Shown here in pieces: positions 23,401 through 34,142 of a stretch of 64,000 nucleotides of DNA (position 1 is the stretch's first letter; every line of letters starts with the position of its first letter). The position numbers were made by a program, and so were the translations under genes. The notes below the pieces were generated by a model, which saw nothing but the letters and a program-made list of their open reading frames with translations, ran no database searches and was not told the origin of the DNA. The stretch comes from Styela clava. Its lineage: Eukaryota > Chordata > Ascidiacea > Stolidobranchia > Styelidae. The stretch is taken from positions 10,461,426 to 10,525,425 of the forward strand of contig NC_135263.1 in assembly GCF_964204865.1 (NCBI RefSeq), written 5' to 3'.

Positions 23401-26400
23401 ATTTTTTCAGAAAGCAAACATAACGAGTGATGTATTGAAGGCATCCTACTTTACAATAAAAGAGTCAGCTAAACAGTTTTCAGATATTTTATTGGTGTCA
23501 ACCAAGAAACCTGGAAGGAGTTTGGCTCCTCTGCTTGCAAGTTTTACTGCTATATTTTTTATTTTATTGTTAATAATTTGAATAAATTAGCATACCATGT
23601 CTTATAATTATTAACACAGGATGGCATTATTGATGTGCTGACCAACATAAGAAAACTGCTGAAAGACATTTATGCATCTTACTATACACCATTACGTTTC
23701 CTGAGTTCTTTTTCACAGTCTTTAATTCGTACTTCAGTAAACCTTATGGAAGCTATGGAATTTGTGGACAAGGTGAAAAATGAAAACTTGGTTATGCTTA
23801 AGATAAGACTTTTGAATCGAATAAGCTAGTTATTTTTATTCATGCTCCAGCATTCTTGTGTTATATGCATATGGACTTACGAGCACAAAGGAAGGATACA
23901 ATTATTTTTATTTTTGTCGGTATCAATCCACTGCCCATTGCCACATCAGTTATTGAAACAATAAAAATATACCACAAATGCAAAGTAATTTGGTATAGAC
24001 TGAGGGAAGCAATACAACCATCATCAGAGACAGCTTTGAATTTTGCAAGAAGCCACTTTCCCCTTATCAGCAGCTACATGAATCGCTCTTTCTTAGGTGG
24101 TCAGAAACATATTCACACATATTCATTTCCACAGGATTCGAACCTACAAACCCATGCATGTAAATCTATGATGCAACTTCTTGTGTCTGATTCAGGAGGT
24201 TTTGACTTTTTTAAACACACATTCATTCCTGTAGGTTTCGAACCCGCAAACCCATGGAGTATATACAGTAGTTAATTTGTGATTTCAGATTTTATAAATT
24301 GTAAATTATTTTCGCTCTGGCATCCAGTTTGCATTTTTAAGAATGAAACCGGTCGTTTGTTTGGAAAAATGAGCACTATGCTTGATGACACTGGTTTTGA
24401 TTTATTGGACCTTGCTGACCTTTTCCCAGAATATGATGGAATCGTATTTAAAAACCGAATTTTTGAAGCACACTTATCAAATTTGAAAAGAAATGATGGT
24501 AAGAATATTCTGAACCTTGGTGTTATTGTAATAATGTCACGAAGACAATGTATCAAATATGTACCTGAAACTTCTCTCTTAATAATAAGGAACTCTTCAG
24601 TCTAATCAATAATATATTTAATTGGATATTTGTTGATTATAGTTCTGCATCTGTAGGTTTTATGGAAATTTTTACAGTTTTGAATGTTCACAAAAGAAAT
24701 GATTTAGGTTTTATTTCTCAAAATGCCTATTGAAATACAATTTAGAAAAGTTAAGTAGATTGTTTCTAGCCCAATGCTCTATGCACAAATGTTTCAATTA
24801 ATTGCAGTTTTGTAAAAATTTGTTTATTACGATGAAGAGTGTATCAAAAGAGTGAAATTGAAATTTTTTGAATATTTAGGACATGAACAATTAACTGATC
24901 CCATTTTAAGCAAGTTTTTTAGTTTTGAAATGTAATTTTTTATCTCCAATGCCAAATGTTAGCACAACTTCATTTTCAGATACAATTTTTGACCGCAAGG
25001 ATGTTAAAATTGTGTATGATGTCGATTGGTCGGATTTCAGTCATACTGATACTGTAAATTTGCAGGTTTGTTGCTACATATATCTTATAATAAACCTAGT
25101 ATCAAGTGAACTTGACTTTATTATATACTTGACAATTTGTAAAATACCAATATTTATGCAGAGATGACTGATTTTGTGAATGGTCCGATCTAATAGGTTG
25201 CAAAGATGGATGGTCCGATATAATCGGTTGCACATCATATTGGTGTTTACTATAATAATAGGTGTGCAAATGAATTGATCAATCATTTTGATATAATTAT
25301 CAAATTCACCTAATAATTATTTAGTAAAATGAAAATGGTCGATGAAATTATGTGTAAACAAAATCTTAAACATTTCTTTTAATTTGCAATGCAAATACCC
25401 AGACAACAAATTACAATTTCCCATATCACCTTGTGCTTGATGATTTATTATTTTCCCTAGTATTTGTATTCAGGTTTATCGATATCATTCCTCAAAAGCA
25501 AAATTCATTGGTAAAGGAGATAACTGGCAAATTAAAAATGATGTGACTTCATTTTCTCTTTCAAAAGTGGAACGGGGTTATACCGTTTGGCAGCCTGCTC
25601 CTGAACCTATTCTTCCTATGGTTAAATTCTACATGCATGGAGGCAAAAAGATGTCACATCTTTCTACAACTATCAATTTTAATATTGTGAATGCGACTAA
25701 TGATGTCCATAGTGTTGCTGCAAATATAACTCTGCAAAAAAACATAGAATTAGTTGTATTAATTGACCATGTGGGACTTCCGGATGATGTTATGCTGAGT
25801 ATGATAGTGATAAAATATAACGAGACATTTGAGGAAGATGACGCACTTGAATTTCCCAACCTTATCATCACTAAGAAAAGTAAATTTCCTTTGTTTTTAC
25901 AAATTTTTAATCCAGTTCAAATTCAAATATATCATTCTATATATGCCCATTTATATATTTGCACCATGAATAAAATATTTCACTATTTTTATATATTCTG
26001 ATAAAATATGTTCGAATATGTCGAATATGTTCTGAATTGGGGCACGCTAATGTGAAAAATTACATAAATCTTTATTTATTCATTTAGCTCACATCTTAAT
26101 TGACACAAAGATAGATAGATAGTCATTCTTTTTTCAGTGTTGTTTCTCACCAGTTGAGATATAAGGATTTGATCTACTTATCTGACAGCTCAAAATCCCT
26201 AATTTTTAAATAAAAATGTTCTAAATTACTCCCATATTCATTGCCTAATGTATTTGAATATTCGATTCGTTTGAGCAGTCCTGATTTGATTTGAACTCAA
26301 TCGATTGAATCCTTTAATAACAAATTTAGAATAAATTAATAAGGTTGTTATGCATTTCCTTATAGTTCTTCATTTTTTTGCTCCCAGATTTTTCTGATGA

Positions 26401-29400
26401 TTCTTATACCTGGAGATGTCAACTTAACGTCACTGGAAATAATACTTATGAACTAATAATCACTGCATCTGTATTTCTCCCTGAATATCAGGAGGATTTT
26501 GTGCCGGATTTTGTGGAGTCGGTTGAATCCCTCAGACATGGTTCAAATGGTAGCGATGGTTTCAATATCTCAGATTCTAATTCTACAAATATAACTACTA
26601 CCATGTCACCTACTATGTTAACTAACTTGTCAACAACTATGCCTACTACTACTATTCCAACTACAACTGAGGAGACGACTACGCATGGACCAACTGTGGC
26701 TCCTAATATAAGTTATCAATTTAATTTGACTCTCACTATGCTGGCTAGTGAATGTTCAGTATGGGATGATAAGTTGGAGGATTGGAATTTCGACATATGT
26801 GAGGTAAGACACAAAAAGTACATGGGTTAATTCGAGGCTATGTACGGTATTTGAAAAAAATTTGCTTTTAACTCCAAGCCATTCAAAAACTGGATTAACA
26901 AGAACTCCAAGTTTGATTTTGCGCTTGAATTTTCAACTTCAATCCAACATAACATATTTTTGAAACAAAATCTTTTGCATTGACAATTTTTTTATGTTTG
27001 AGCTGAGCTTTTTGCCTATGTAGTTTCAGAAATGTCTAAAATTATGACTCAACTCCATAATGTTTGGAAATAAGCTATCCGAAATTCACGACTTTAGGAA
27101 GCCCACCACATACAACACCATAATACAATTAGTTTCTTTGAGAGTTGCATGGTTTAATAGTGATTTAATGATAGATTATCTTTTCATGTATCCTATTTTT
27201 GAGAATACAAATTGAAAACTAGAAATTTGTATTTTAAACAGTGGAGATTGTCTTAGTTATTTTAAGGGAGGGAATATGAGGTTCTTTGTAACTTCAATCT
27301 CTGTTAAATTTTTCCAGTCAATGCCATCAAGTAATCCTGATGAATTAGACTGGTGTGAATGTGACCTAAGCAAAAAGTATCACTGGGGTTATAAAAATCC
27401 AAGACATTTGCTGGCTTCAAGGTTGTTTGCATTCACTTCTACATACATCCCTGAAATTGAAGAAGTCATCTATGATACCATAGCAAATGATACAAATATT
27501 ACATCTGTGACAAATGAAACATTTCCAACAAATGCAACAATAACAGAACCAACAATAGCTGTTACAGAAGAATGGGATGTGCCTGTTGAATATGATGATC
27601 CTGTAGTCACTTATGCAGAAGATGTGAGTGCTTTTTTTATTATTTTCATGCTTTCTTAAAATTAATTGAATTGAATTTGAGGAAACTATAAAATATTACA
27701 GTTTCCAATGATACCAACCCCAGCACCAAGTAAACCAACAATTAAAAGTTCTCGACAAAATCCTCTTGCCATTGGTGGCATGATAGCAATGATTTTCGTA
27801 TTTGTTGGGATACTGTTTTCCGCGAGGCAGAAAGACTTAAAAAGAGCCAAAACGGTGAATGAAAAGTTTATTCATTTGTAGCATTTTTTTTCATGAGTCC
27901 TCATTTTGATCAAGTAGATATCTATCTAAAAATTCATCATAAAAGATAGCCAATAGAACTTTGCTAAAAGTGTTGATGCTGTAAACTGTTTAACACTGAA
28001 TTCATATGATATCTTTGGTCAGAAAATAGCATTAACTCACCAATGAATTTGATATTTTGTTACAAGTTTGTGGAATTAGCAAAATTGATACTCGTCCCAA
28101 ATCCTGTGCCTTATAAAAAAAGCCTCCTAATCTGGGCTAATAATCACTATGAAAATGACTCCAAGTTGCAGAAATTTTTACTCTGAATCTTTATTAAATC
28201 AACGCTTGGTTATTAAAATCTTTCGTGTATGCCGGCTTTTTTTAATTATCTATTGAGAATGCTTGGCCAACTTAATGCTCTTTGAGTTTTGTTACTTAAT
28301 TTGACTTCTCGACTCTGGAGAATTCAAAATTTCGACCCGGAAGTTTGTAATGGCACCACTAGTTCCAACGCCAATATCAATAGAATTATACCTATCTCCA
28401 GACTCTGACTTATCAATCTGAATGAGCACGGAAATAGCTTATTATTACTGAATTATTGTTATATGATTGTTCAAAAAGCCATTGACACTTTATATTTATG
28501 TGGTATGAAACTGGTGCTAATAGTATATATATATATAATAATAACACATTACACTCAAGCATTAAAATGTTATTTCTTTCTTGAAGCCTTTTTATATAGA
28601 AGTTTGTGATAATGTACCCTATGTGACATATCGTTACTTACTAACAATATATACTGGTAATCGCATGAACGCGGCACCTTCATCTACAATTGTTGTCAAA
28701 ATTTGTGGAACAGATCACCAAAGCATTGTACACATTCTGCAGGTGAGTTGCTTATAATATTTATGTTCCTTCGTGTTTTATCTTCATATTTGTTTTATTG
28801 AAAATTTTTGACTTATCTTGAACTTTATTAAAATCTGTTCGTCTATCACATGATTGCCATTCCTGATTGCAAAGTATATATTTAATCAAGTTATTTTCTG
28901 TATTCCATAAACTAGGGGTGTGCAACCTCCAATACAAGACGGCCAGATACAGATACTGGGTAAAACCATGGGCTGTACTTTTTTAACATATGCTTTCTAG
29001 TAGTTGCAGGCATGAAAATTTTGGGTATTGATCTTATGACATGCTTTGTTCGCTTCGCACAAGCTAGCCGTTGGGGCATTGTAACGCCATAAGCATAGAT
29101 AATAAATTGGACTCAGGATAGGCTTTGCAAAGTAAGGGGATTGGAATTACTCACGCATACCAGATTGAACTAAACAAAAAACTAGTTTTGCGGGCCGCAC
29201 AATTCTCCCTTGGGGTCCGCATTTGTCCATTGGGCTGCAGGTTGCACACCCGGCCATAAACTATTACCGGTAAGTATAATTAACTATTAAACATAATAAG
29301 AAGAGAAGAGGAGCTTCATAATCTTATTCTGTAGCAAATTTTTTATACATTTTTGTTGGATGTGTATCAAGTTAAAAGTTTGTTGACCCAAAAATAATTT

Positions 29401-32400
29401 TGTCGAGCATTACGCCGGGTTATTTTTAAGCCTAGCTTGAAATTCAAAAGTTCCAAAAGACTTGACATTGTAAATACAGTTAAAAATACTGTAGTAAGGA
29501 ATAAAGGTGTATTTAAATCACCTGATGTACTTACTACCCTACTGTTCTTACTGGTGACACCAACCCAAAGTGTTATCCAAAACAAGTTTAACAAGTACCC
29601 TGCTGGGACACGTTTTTTTCTTGGATAAATATGAAATTCAAACCAAACAAACTTAAAATTTATTATTCTTTTTGAACCATCTCTTGTTCTCATAAGAAAC
29701 ATGATGATAAAGAAAAACATCTGTGCCGAGGAAGTGCTGTAACGTTTCTAATGACTGGACTGAAAAATATTGGAGAAATAACTTCTGTCAAAATTTGGCA
29801 AGATGGACAGGGTAACAATCCACAATGGTAGGTGGTCTATTGCAGTGTTTCCCAATGTGTAGGTCGCGACCCAAAGTTGGATCGCCTTAAAATCCTGTCA
29901 GGACTTTTTTTTAACAAAAACATAAAAGATATTTACCTAGTCATGCTTTATTCCAAAACAGAAAAAAGGACTGCGAATCTTTTCTAAAACTTGGTTTTAC
30001 GAAATTGGTTGTTAAATGTTATGTTAAAATACTTGTTTTGTATTAGTATTTAACTTGCTGTTATAATAGCACTACATGTCGTTTAGTATTGAGCATATTT
30101 TTGTGTTGCAAGATTTTTTAATTTGGGTTATTGAAAAAGGTTGGGAATCACTTGTCTAAAAGTCAGTAGTGTTACACGAGAAAAAAAATACAGTGAAAAT
30201 TTTTTTATTAGTGAAAGAAGTACCGTAATTGGAGCTTAGTTAATTAGTTAGTGGAAAGATATGCTCTTCAGAATTCATGATTAGATACCATGTTTTCTGA
30301 TGTTGTGTCCTCCCAATTCGGTGCTGGAATTTAGTGTCTTATATACAGGGTATATTTCTAGGTACATTAATAGACTTGTAGTTCGCGATTTTGAAACAAG
30401 TGAATGTTGGTTTTTCTTGGCAAACGATTGGCTGAATGATGAAGACCCATTTGAGGGACCAGAGGAACTTGAACTTTATCCTTCCTCCATGCGAGATCTT
30501 TTCTTACAAAAGCACTTATTCAGTATCAAGTTTTCATCATATATTAAAGAAAGGTTAGTTGTATGTTAAAGTCATAAGAGATGTTCAAATATTTCCAATT
30601 GTCAGCACTAGCTCTGGTTATAGGTACTTGATTACAGAGATATCTTCAATATGTTAATGGCTGCATAATTTAGTTTAAGAAATGTTAGGTACTATGAATA
30701 AGTAGGAAATTTATCAGTATTTGTTAATTGGTTTGGTCGAATATTCATAAAAGGGAGCTACATGAAAAATACAATTATAGTATAGTACAATGAGATAGCA
30801 ATGGAAGTCATGCCTTTCAAACAAGTTAATCAGGGGTTTAGTCCATTAACTTTTTAATATAAAGCCGGCCTTGTCTTTATGTGTTGCACCACTTTATAAA
30901 TAATTTCGTTGAACAAATTAATAAACGATTAAATCAATAAATTTTAAATTATAAAACGTGGGGAGCTATTTGCCTATTTTAAATGTCTGATTAAGATTTG
31001 TACAGCTATGAAAGATGAGAAATATGGAGTAATTTCAGATAGAGATCAACATGCAGTAATGATATTTGATACTCTTCTTTATTTAACTGAATTTCCTTTC
31101 AACAGACACCTCTGGTATTCTCTCCTAGCCAACCGTCTTTGGTATCGCAATGATGTCACTCAAATGCAGCGTGTCGGTTGCTGCTTTCTTTATACTGCGA
31201 TGACTGCAGTAACATCACTCATATTATACAACAGTTATGGTACTAATGATTTCCTTTCATTGCCAAATATTCTTGTGGGTAAGTAAGTTTTGCAATTACA
31301 TGCATTTACTCTTGACTATATTTTCAGATGGCGAATACTTAAGTTGTTTTTTATATTTCAGGACTTGCTAGTGGTGCAGCATGCTTTCCATCCACATATC
31401 TTATATCCACCCTGTTCCGATCATCAAAAACACGTCGTATATATGGTAAAGATGATGATATTACTGCAACATCTTTAGACGAGCTTACACAAAAGTATTT
31501 GAGTCTGAAAAAAAGTTACGAAAATGAGCAAGTGGTACCAAAAACAAAAAAATCAACAACTGGCCAGAAAAAAAGTAAAAAGTCTAAAAAGGACAAAGAT
31601 AACTTGTTCACTGCTATAGTAACAAGTTTGACTTCCTTACAAGCAAGTGATGACAAAAAGACATCTAAAAAACATAAGAGTGCTAAAAAGCCTCGTAAAA
31701 AAGATAAAGAGCGTTATTCAGTTGGAGGGATGTCAGATGGTAATAGAGACTCAAAGTTGAATGAAAAAGAGGATGGAGTAGAACAACAAAATTTACCTGA
31801 AAAAAAAATAGAAAAGAAATCTAAAAAGTCGAAGAAAAAAGAAAAAGCATCAGAATCTGATATTGAGTCGAAAGATAAAACTGATAAGAAAGATAAGGAG
31901 GCACCTGACTCTAAAGTGAAGAGGAAAAAAAATAAGTCAAAAAAAGATAAACCTGAGCCTTCAGGAAATCCAAGTGTTCTCAGGTATTCTACAGAAAGAT
32001 TTATTTATATTCGAAAGTTCTTCTGTTCATACGCCTAATTTAAGACCAATCATCAGATTTATCGAGTGTATAGTTGGATTATAAGCTTGCCACTCGGGTA
32101 GCGAAAAAGATTATGTGAGTAGAATATGGTTTTTGTGGTGGAATTTACGTAAATACTGCTCATTTCTCTTAGAATCAAATCTATTGCATTGAAAACTACT
32201 TTTCCGAAGAAGTCTGAAGTGTGATGCCAGACCTTTAAACAACTAAATAGATAAGATATAATTTTTATCTTGGGGTAGTGGGAAGATTATCGGACAGCTT
32301 ATTCATGCTGCGTACCACAGCCTCTTGTCCAGTTACGAGTCCATACCAGGTATGGGATTAGTTAGTCAGTTATTTGTTTTAGATGCATGAACTTGATGAT

Positions 32401-34142
32401 GAAGGGAGTCGATAGCGACCAGCGGTTATATAATGTAGAGTAGATAGTCTTGCGCTTTTTTGTGAATAGTTAAGAAATTTCTTGCTGAAAAAAGGTAAAC
32501 ATGTCAGTTGAGCAGTGATAGTTAAAGTTGAATTTTATTTATTTAGGAATTTTAATTAGTCATTGCAGAGATAATTTCTTCCATATTATAAATTGTTTTC
32601 TCTGCAGTTTAGCTACAGACAAATTGTTGGCTATAATGGCTGTTGATCCAGGTTCAATTGATAGCAAACCTCTAACATGGGTATGCCAGTATATAGCATG
32701 GATTTTAATTGGACTTGTTGGTGGAGGAAGCTGTGCAGGAGCCGTATTTTATGGGATGGATTTAGATAATAAAAGCTTACTAGGGTGGTCAGTAATCTAT
32801 TTTTTTTTACCTATATTGGTTATTGACAAATTACATTTATACAACTTGTTTCTACATAATTCCCCAGATGGTGTCGTCATAATAAGGGGCTCCCGAAGTA
32901 TGCGAACCAAGATGGCGGACATCGGAATGTAATATGTGTACTAGGTTAGGGTTAGGCCATAATTTTAGGTATAAATACTACGGGAGGCTCTTGGCTAGTC
33001 TTCGAACTGATAATAGGACTAAAATAAGGAAAATTGGAAAAAAATTATCGCCTAACCCTAACCTGTTACCCATGTTACGTTCCGATGTCCGCCATCTTGG
33101 TTCGCATACTTCGGAGACACCAATGAATCCCTTTTTCAATTTTTTTTAAATTCATTTCATGTCTAAGTTAAAAATGGTACCAATGTTTGAAAAGTTGCAG
33201 TTGATGTATTTTTTATTTTAAAACTTGGAAAGCATGTAATATACAATGTGTGTCGAAAGACCAAATGAGGATGGATGTTTTTCCCATCTTTGACATTGAA
33301 AAAAATTCCTTCCGACAAACTGAATGACCTTGAGGTATTTGATGTACGAGTACTTGAAATTCGGGAGCACAACTACAAAGTTACAAATATCTTAAGCCAG
33401 AAAAACAAGAGTGGTCATAACCATGCCGAAAGTATGTCTAAGTGAAAAAGTGTCAGAGCGGCTCGTAAAATTTTGCCATCATTGTTATCTTGCCAAGGTT
33501 TCAGAGAGTTGTCAATGTGAAGTTAAAATGATTTTTATGTTTTGTATTTAGGTTAATATCATTTTCATGTGGATTGCTTGAAAGCATATTTATTATCGAG
33601 ACAATAAAAACCGTTTTACTGGCTTATCTTGATGTAGTTCTTAACGCACAGATGGATTTATCAGATTGGATACCCCCACTAAGAGCGGAAGGTAAAATTT
33701 TATATATCTTTGAGCAAAGAAAGATCTGGAGAATCTCAAAACAAGAATAGCACAAAAAGATGAACTTACTGTCTCTACCATTTCTTAACAAAACATGTTT
33801 TAAAGTCTTTTTGTGAATATGTATTTTTTCAGGTTTGTTGTTATAAATCATCGTTTGTTGGTAATTTGACTAAAATGAAGAATGAACTGTGTATGTCAGG
33901 AGGTTACCTGTTTCCTTGTCACGATCCACTATTGTTTACTGAAATATGATGCATTTTATTGGGTTTCTAATATTGATTTGGAGTTTTTTTCGATGGAGTA
34001 TTCAACCTTGATTTAATACATTAATTTTACAGTTTCTCTCAAAGAACATGAGTTTCCACAAGAACGGTTGAGAGAAATTGTGGCAGAGCGAAAACAGCTT
34101 CAAATCTACAAAGGTCCAGTTTCGAGAGATGACATGTCATGA
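14416..34142 (+). CDS. Polycystin-1-like receptor, s-Themis-type (CUB/REJ/GPS/PLAT), paralogue 1
   Basis: 25 exons: 14416-14503, 15955-16111, 16544-16704, 17403-18853, 19039-19291, 19932-20265, 21369-21568, 21955-22137, 22427-22719, 23411-23536, 23620-23772, 24342-24498, 24980-25065, 25474-25879, 26388-26803, 27318-27623, 27702-27854, 28587-28742, 29697-29827, 30362-30553, 31106-31278, 31362-31983, 32608-32787, 33552-33691, 34033-34142 (TGA). Sum 6627 nt, 2208 residues, phases consistent. Order: signal peptide (1-29); CUB-like domain (30-135, LYSPFYPDC...CGTGFILYYVF); PKD/Ig-like repeats (about 136-560); REJ region (about 580-1050); Thr/Ser-rich stalk; GPS (CSVWDDKLEDWNFDIC...DWCECDL, about 1470-1530); TM1 (about 1611-1632); PLAT (1642-1800, KIWQDGQGNNPQW); TM2 and TM3 (about 1824-1880); Lys-rich cytosolic loop (about 1885-2062); TM4 and TM5 (about 2091-2150); short tail. 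The six-TM channel is absent. Introns after 18853 and 23536 have GC donors. Probably a membrane receptor; sperm expression is inferred from the Themis parallel. Exon 12's start is the least certain boundary. Confidence 0.85.
14670..15242. mobile_element. hAT-like element in intron 1 of receptor 1
   Basis: Ends are CAGGGATGGCGAACC and GGTTCGCCATCCCTG, a 15-bp perfect inverted repeat. Flanking octamers are ATATAGAG (14662-14669) and GTATAGAG (15243-15250), 7 of 8 identical. No intact transposase frame is present, so it is non-autonomous or decayed. It occupies the intron position where receptor 2 carries a nested fibrinogen gene. Confidence 0.8.
16859..16933. repeat. Short palindromic relative of the 13651 foldback element
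   Basis: GGTGTTTCAAAAATGTTGTGTC... pairs with its own 3' half (GTCACAACATTTCCAAGACGTC) across a GTGGGACAAG-type centre. Sequence and layout resemble the element at 13651-13841, with most of the centre lost. It lies in intron 3 of receptor 1. Confidence 0.65.
18854..18855 (+). other. Non-canonical GC splice donor, receptor 1 intron 4
   Basis: Exon 4 ends ...ATTTATAAG and is followed by gcaagt, a good match to the GC-donor consensus. The next exon starts at 19039 after ttccacag. The homologous intron of receptor 2 has gtaagt at 46108 at the same codon boundary and phase, so the GC is a substitution in this copy. Confidence 0.8.
22995..23290. repeat. Dispersed repeat in intron 9 of receptor 1
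   Basis: Segments such as 'gagctggtaaccgaaggag...ctgattaagctgtc' (about 23210-23260) resemble 'tggactggtaaccgcgcgag...ctgattaagcagtc' at about 35855-35915. An internal version occurs near 23082-23110. This looks like an old dispersed, possibly SINE-type repeat; no ends were defined. Confidence 0.4.
23537..23538 (+). other. Non-canonical GC splice donor, receptor 1 intron 10
   Basis: Exon 10 ends ...CCTCTGCTT followed by gcaagt. Using it keeps frame into exon 11 (23620). A nearby GT at 23541 would throw the next exon out of frame with an early stop. The homologous donor in receptor 2 (49209) is gtaagt in the same phase. Confidence 0.75.
24120..24256. repeat. Two similar segments with tRNA B-box-like cores
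   Basis: 'cattcctgtaggtttcgaacccgcaaacccatgg' (about 24224-24256) repeats 'catttccacaggattcgaacctacaaacccatgc' (about 24125-24158). On the minus strand both contain GGTTCGAA-type cores like the B box of tRNA promoters. I found no matching cloverleaf or A box, so these are not called tRNA genes. They may be SINE-derived. Confidence 0.4.
28913..29253. mobile_element. hAT-like non-autonomous element, intron 18 of receptor 1
   Basis: Ends TAGGGGTGTGCAACCT and AGGTTGCACACCCGG are inverted repeats. The octamer CCATAAAC is perfectly duplicated at 28905-28912 and 29254-29261. The interior has 'gcgggccgcac' motifs usual in hAT-derived MITEs and no coding frame. Confidence 0.88.
29843..30153. mobile_element. 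hAT-like non-autonomous element, intron 19 of receptor 1
   Basis: The left end is CAGTGTTTCCCAATG and the right end GGTTGGGAATCACTT, imperfect inverted repeats of the common CAGTG(G/T)TTCCCAACC type. Flanks gtctattg and gtctaaaa agree only partly, so the insertion is older than the one at 28913. Confidence 0.7.
32886..33121. mobile_element. MITE with long terminal inverted repeats, copy 2
   Basis: Almost identical to the element at 9889-10125 over its full length, including the TTAGGG-bearing internal arms. Its right terminus is slightly altered (cttcggagacacc instead of cttcgggagcacc). No clear target duplication remains. It lies in intron 23 of receptor 1. Confidence 0.88.

Noticed and set aside
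24125-24256. tRNA gene
   Set aside because: Only a B-box-like core is visible; no A box or cloverleaf arms could be matched.
29367-29720. 117-residue minus-strand frame with a hydrophobic start
   Set aside because: It overlaps the start of receptor exon 19 on the other strand and has no domain or splice context.
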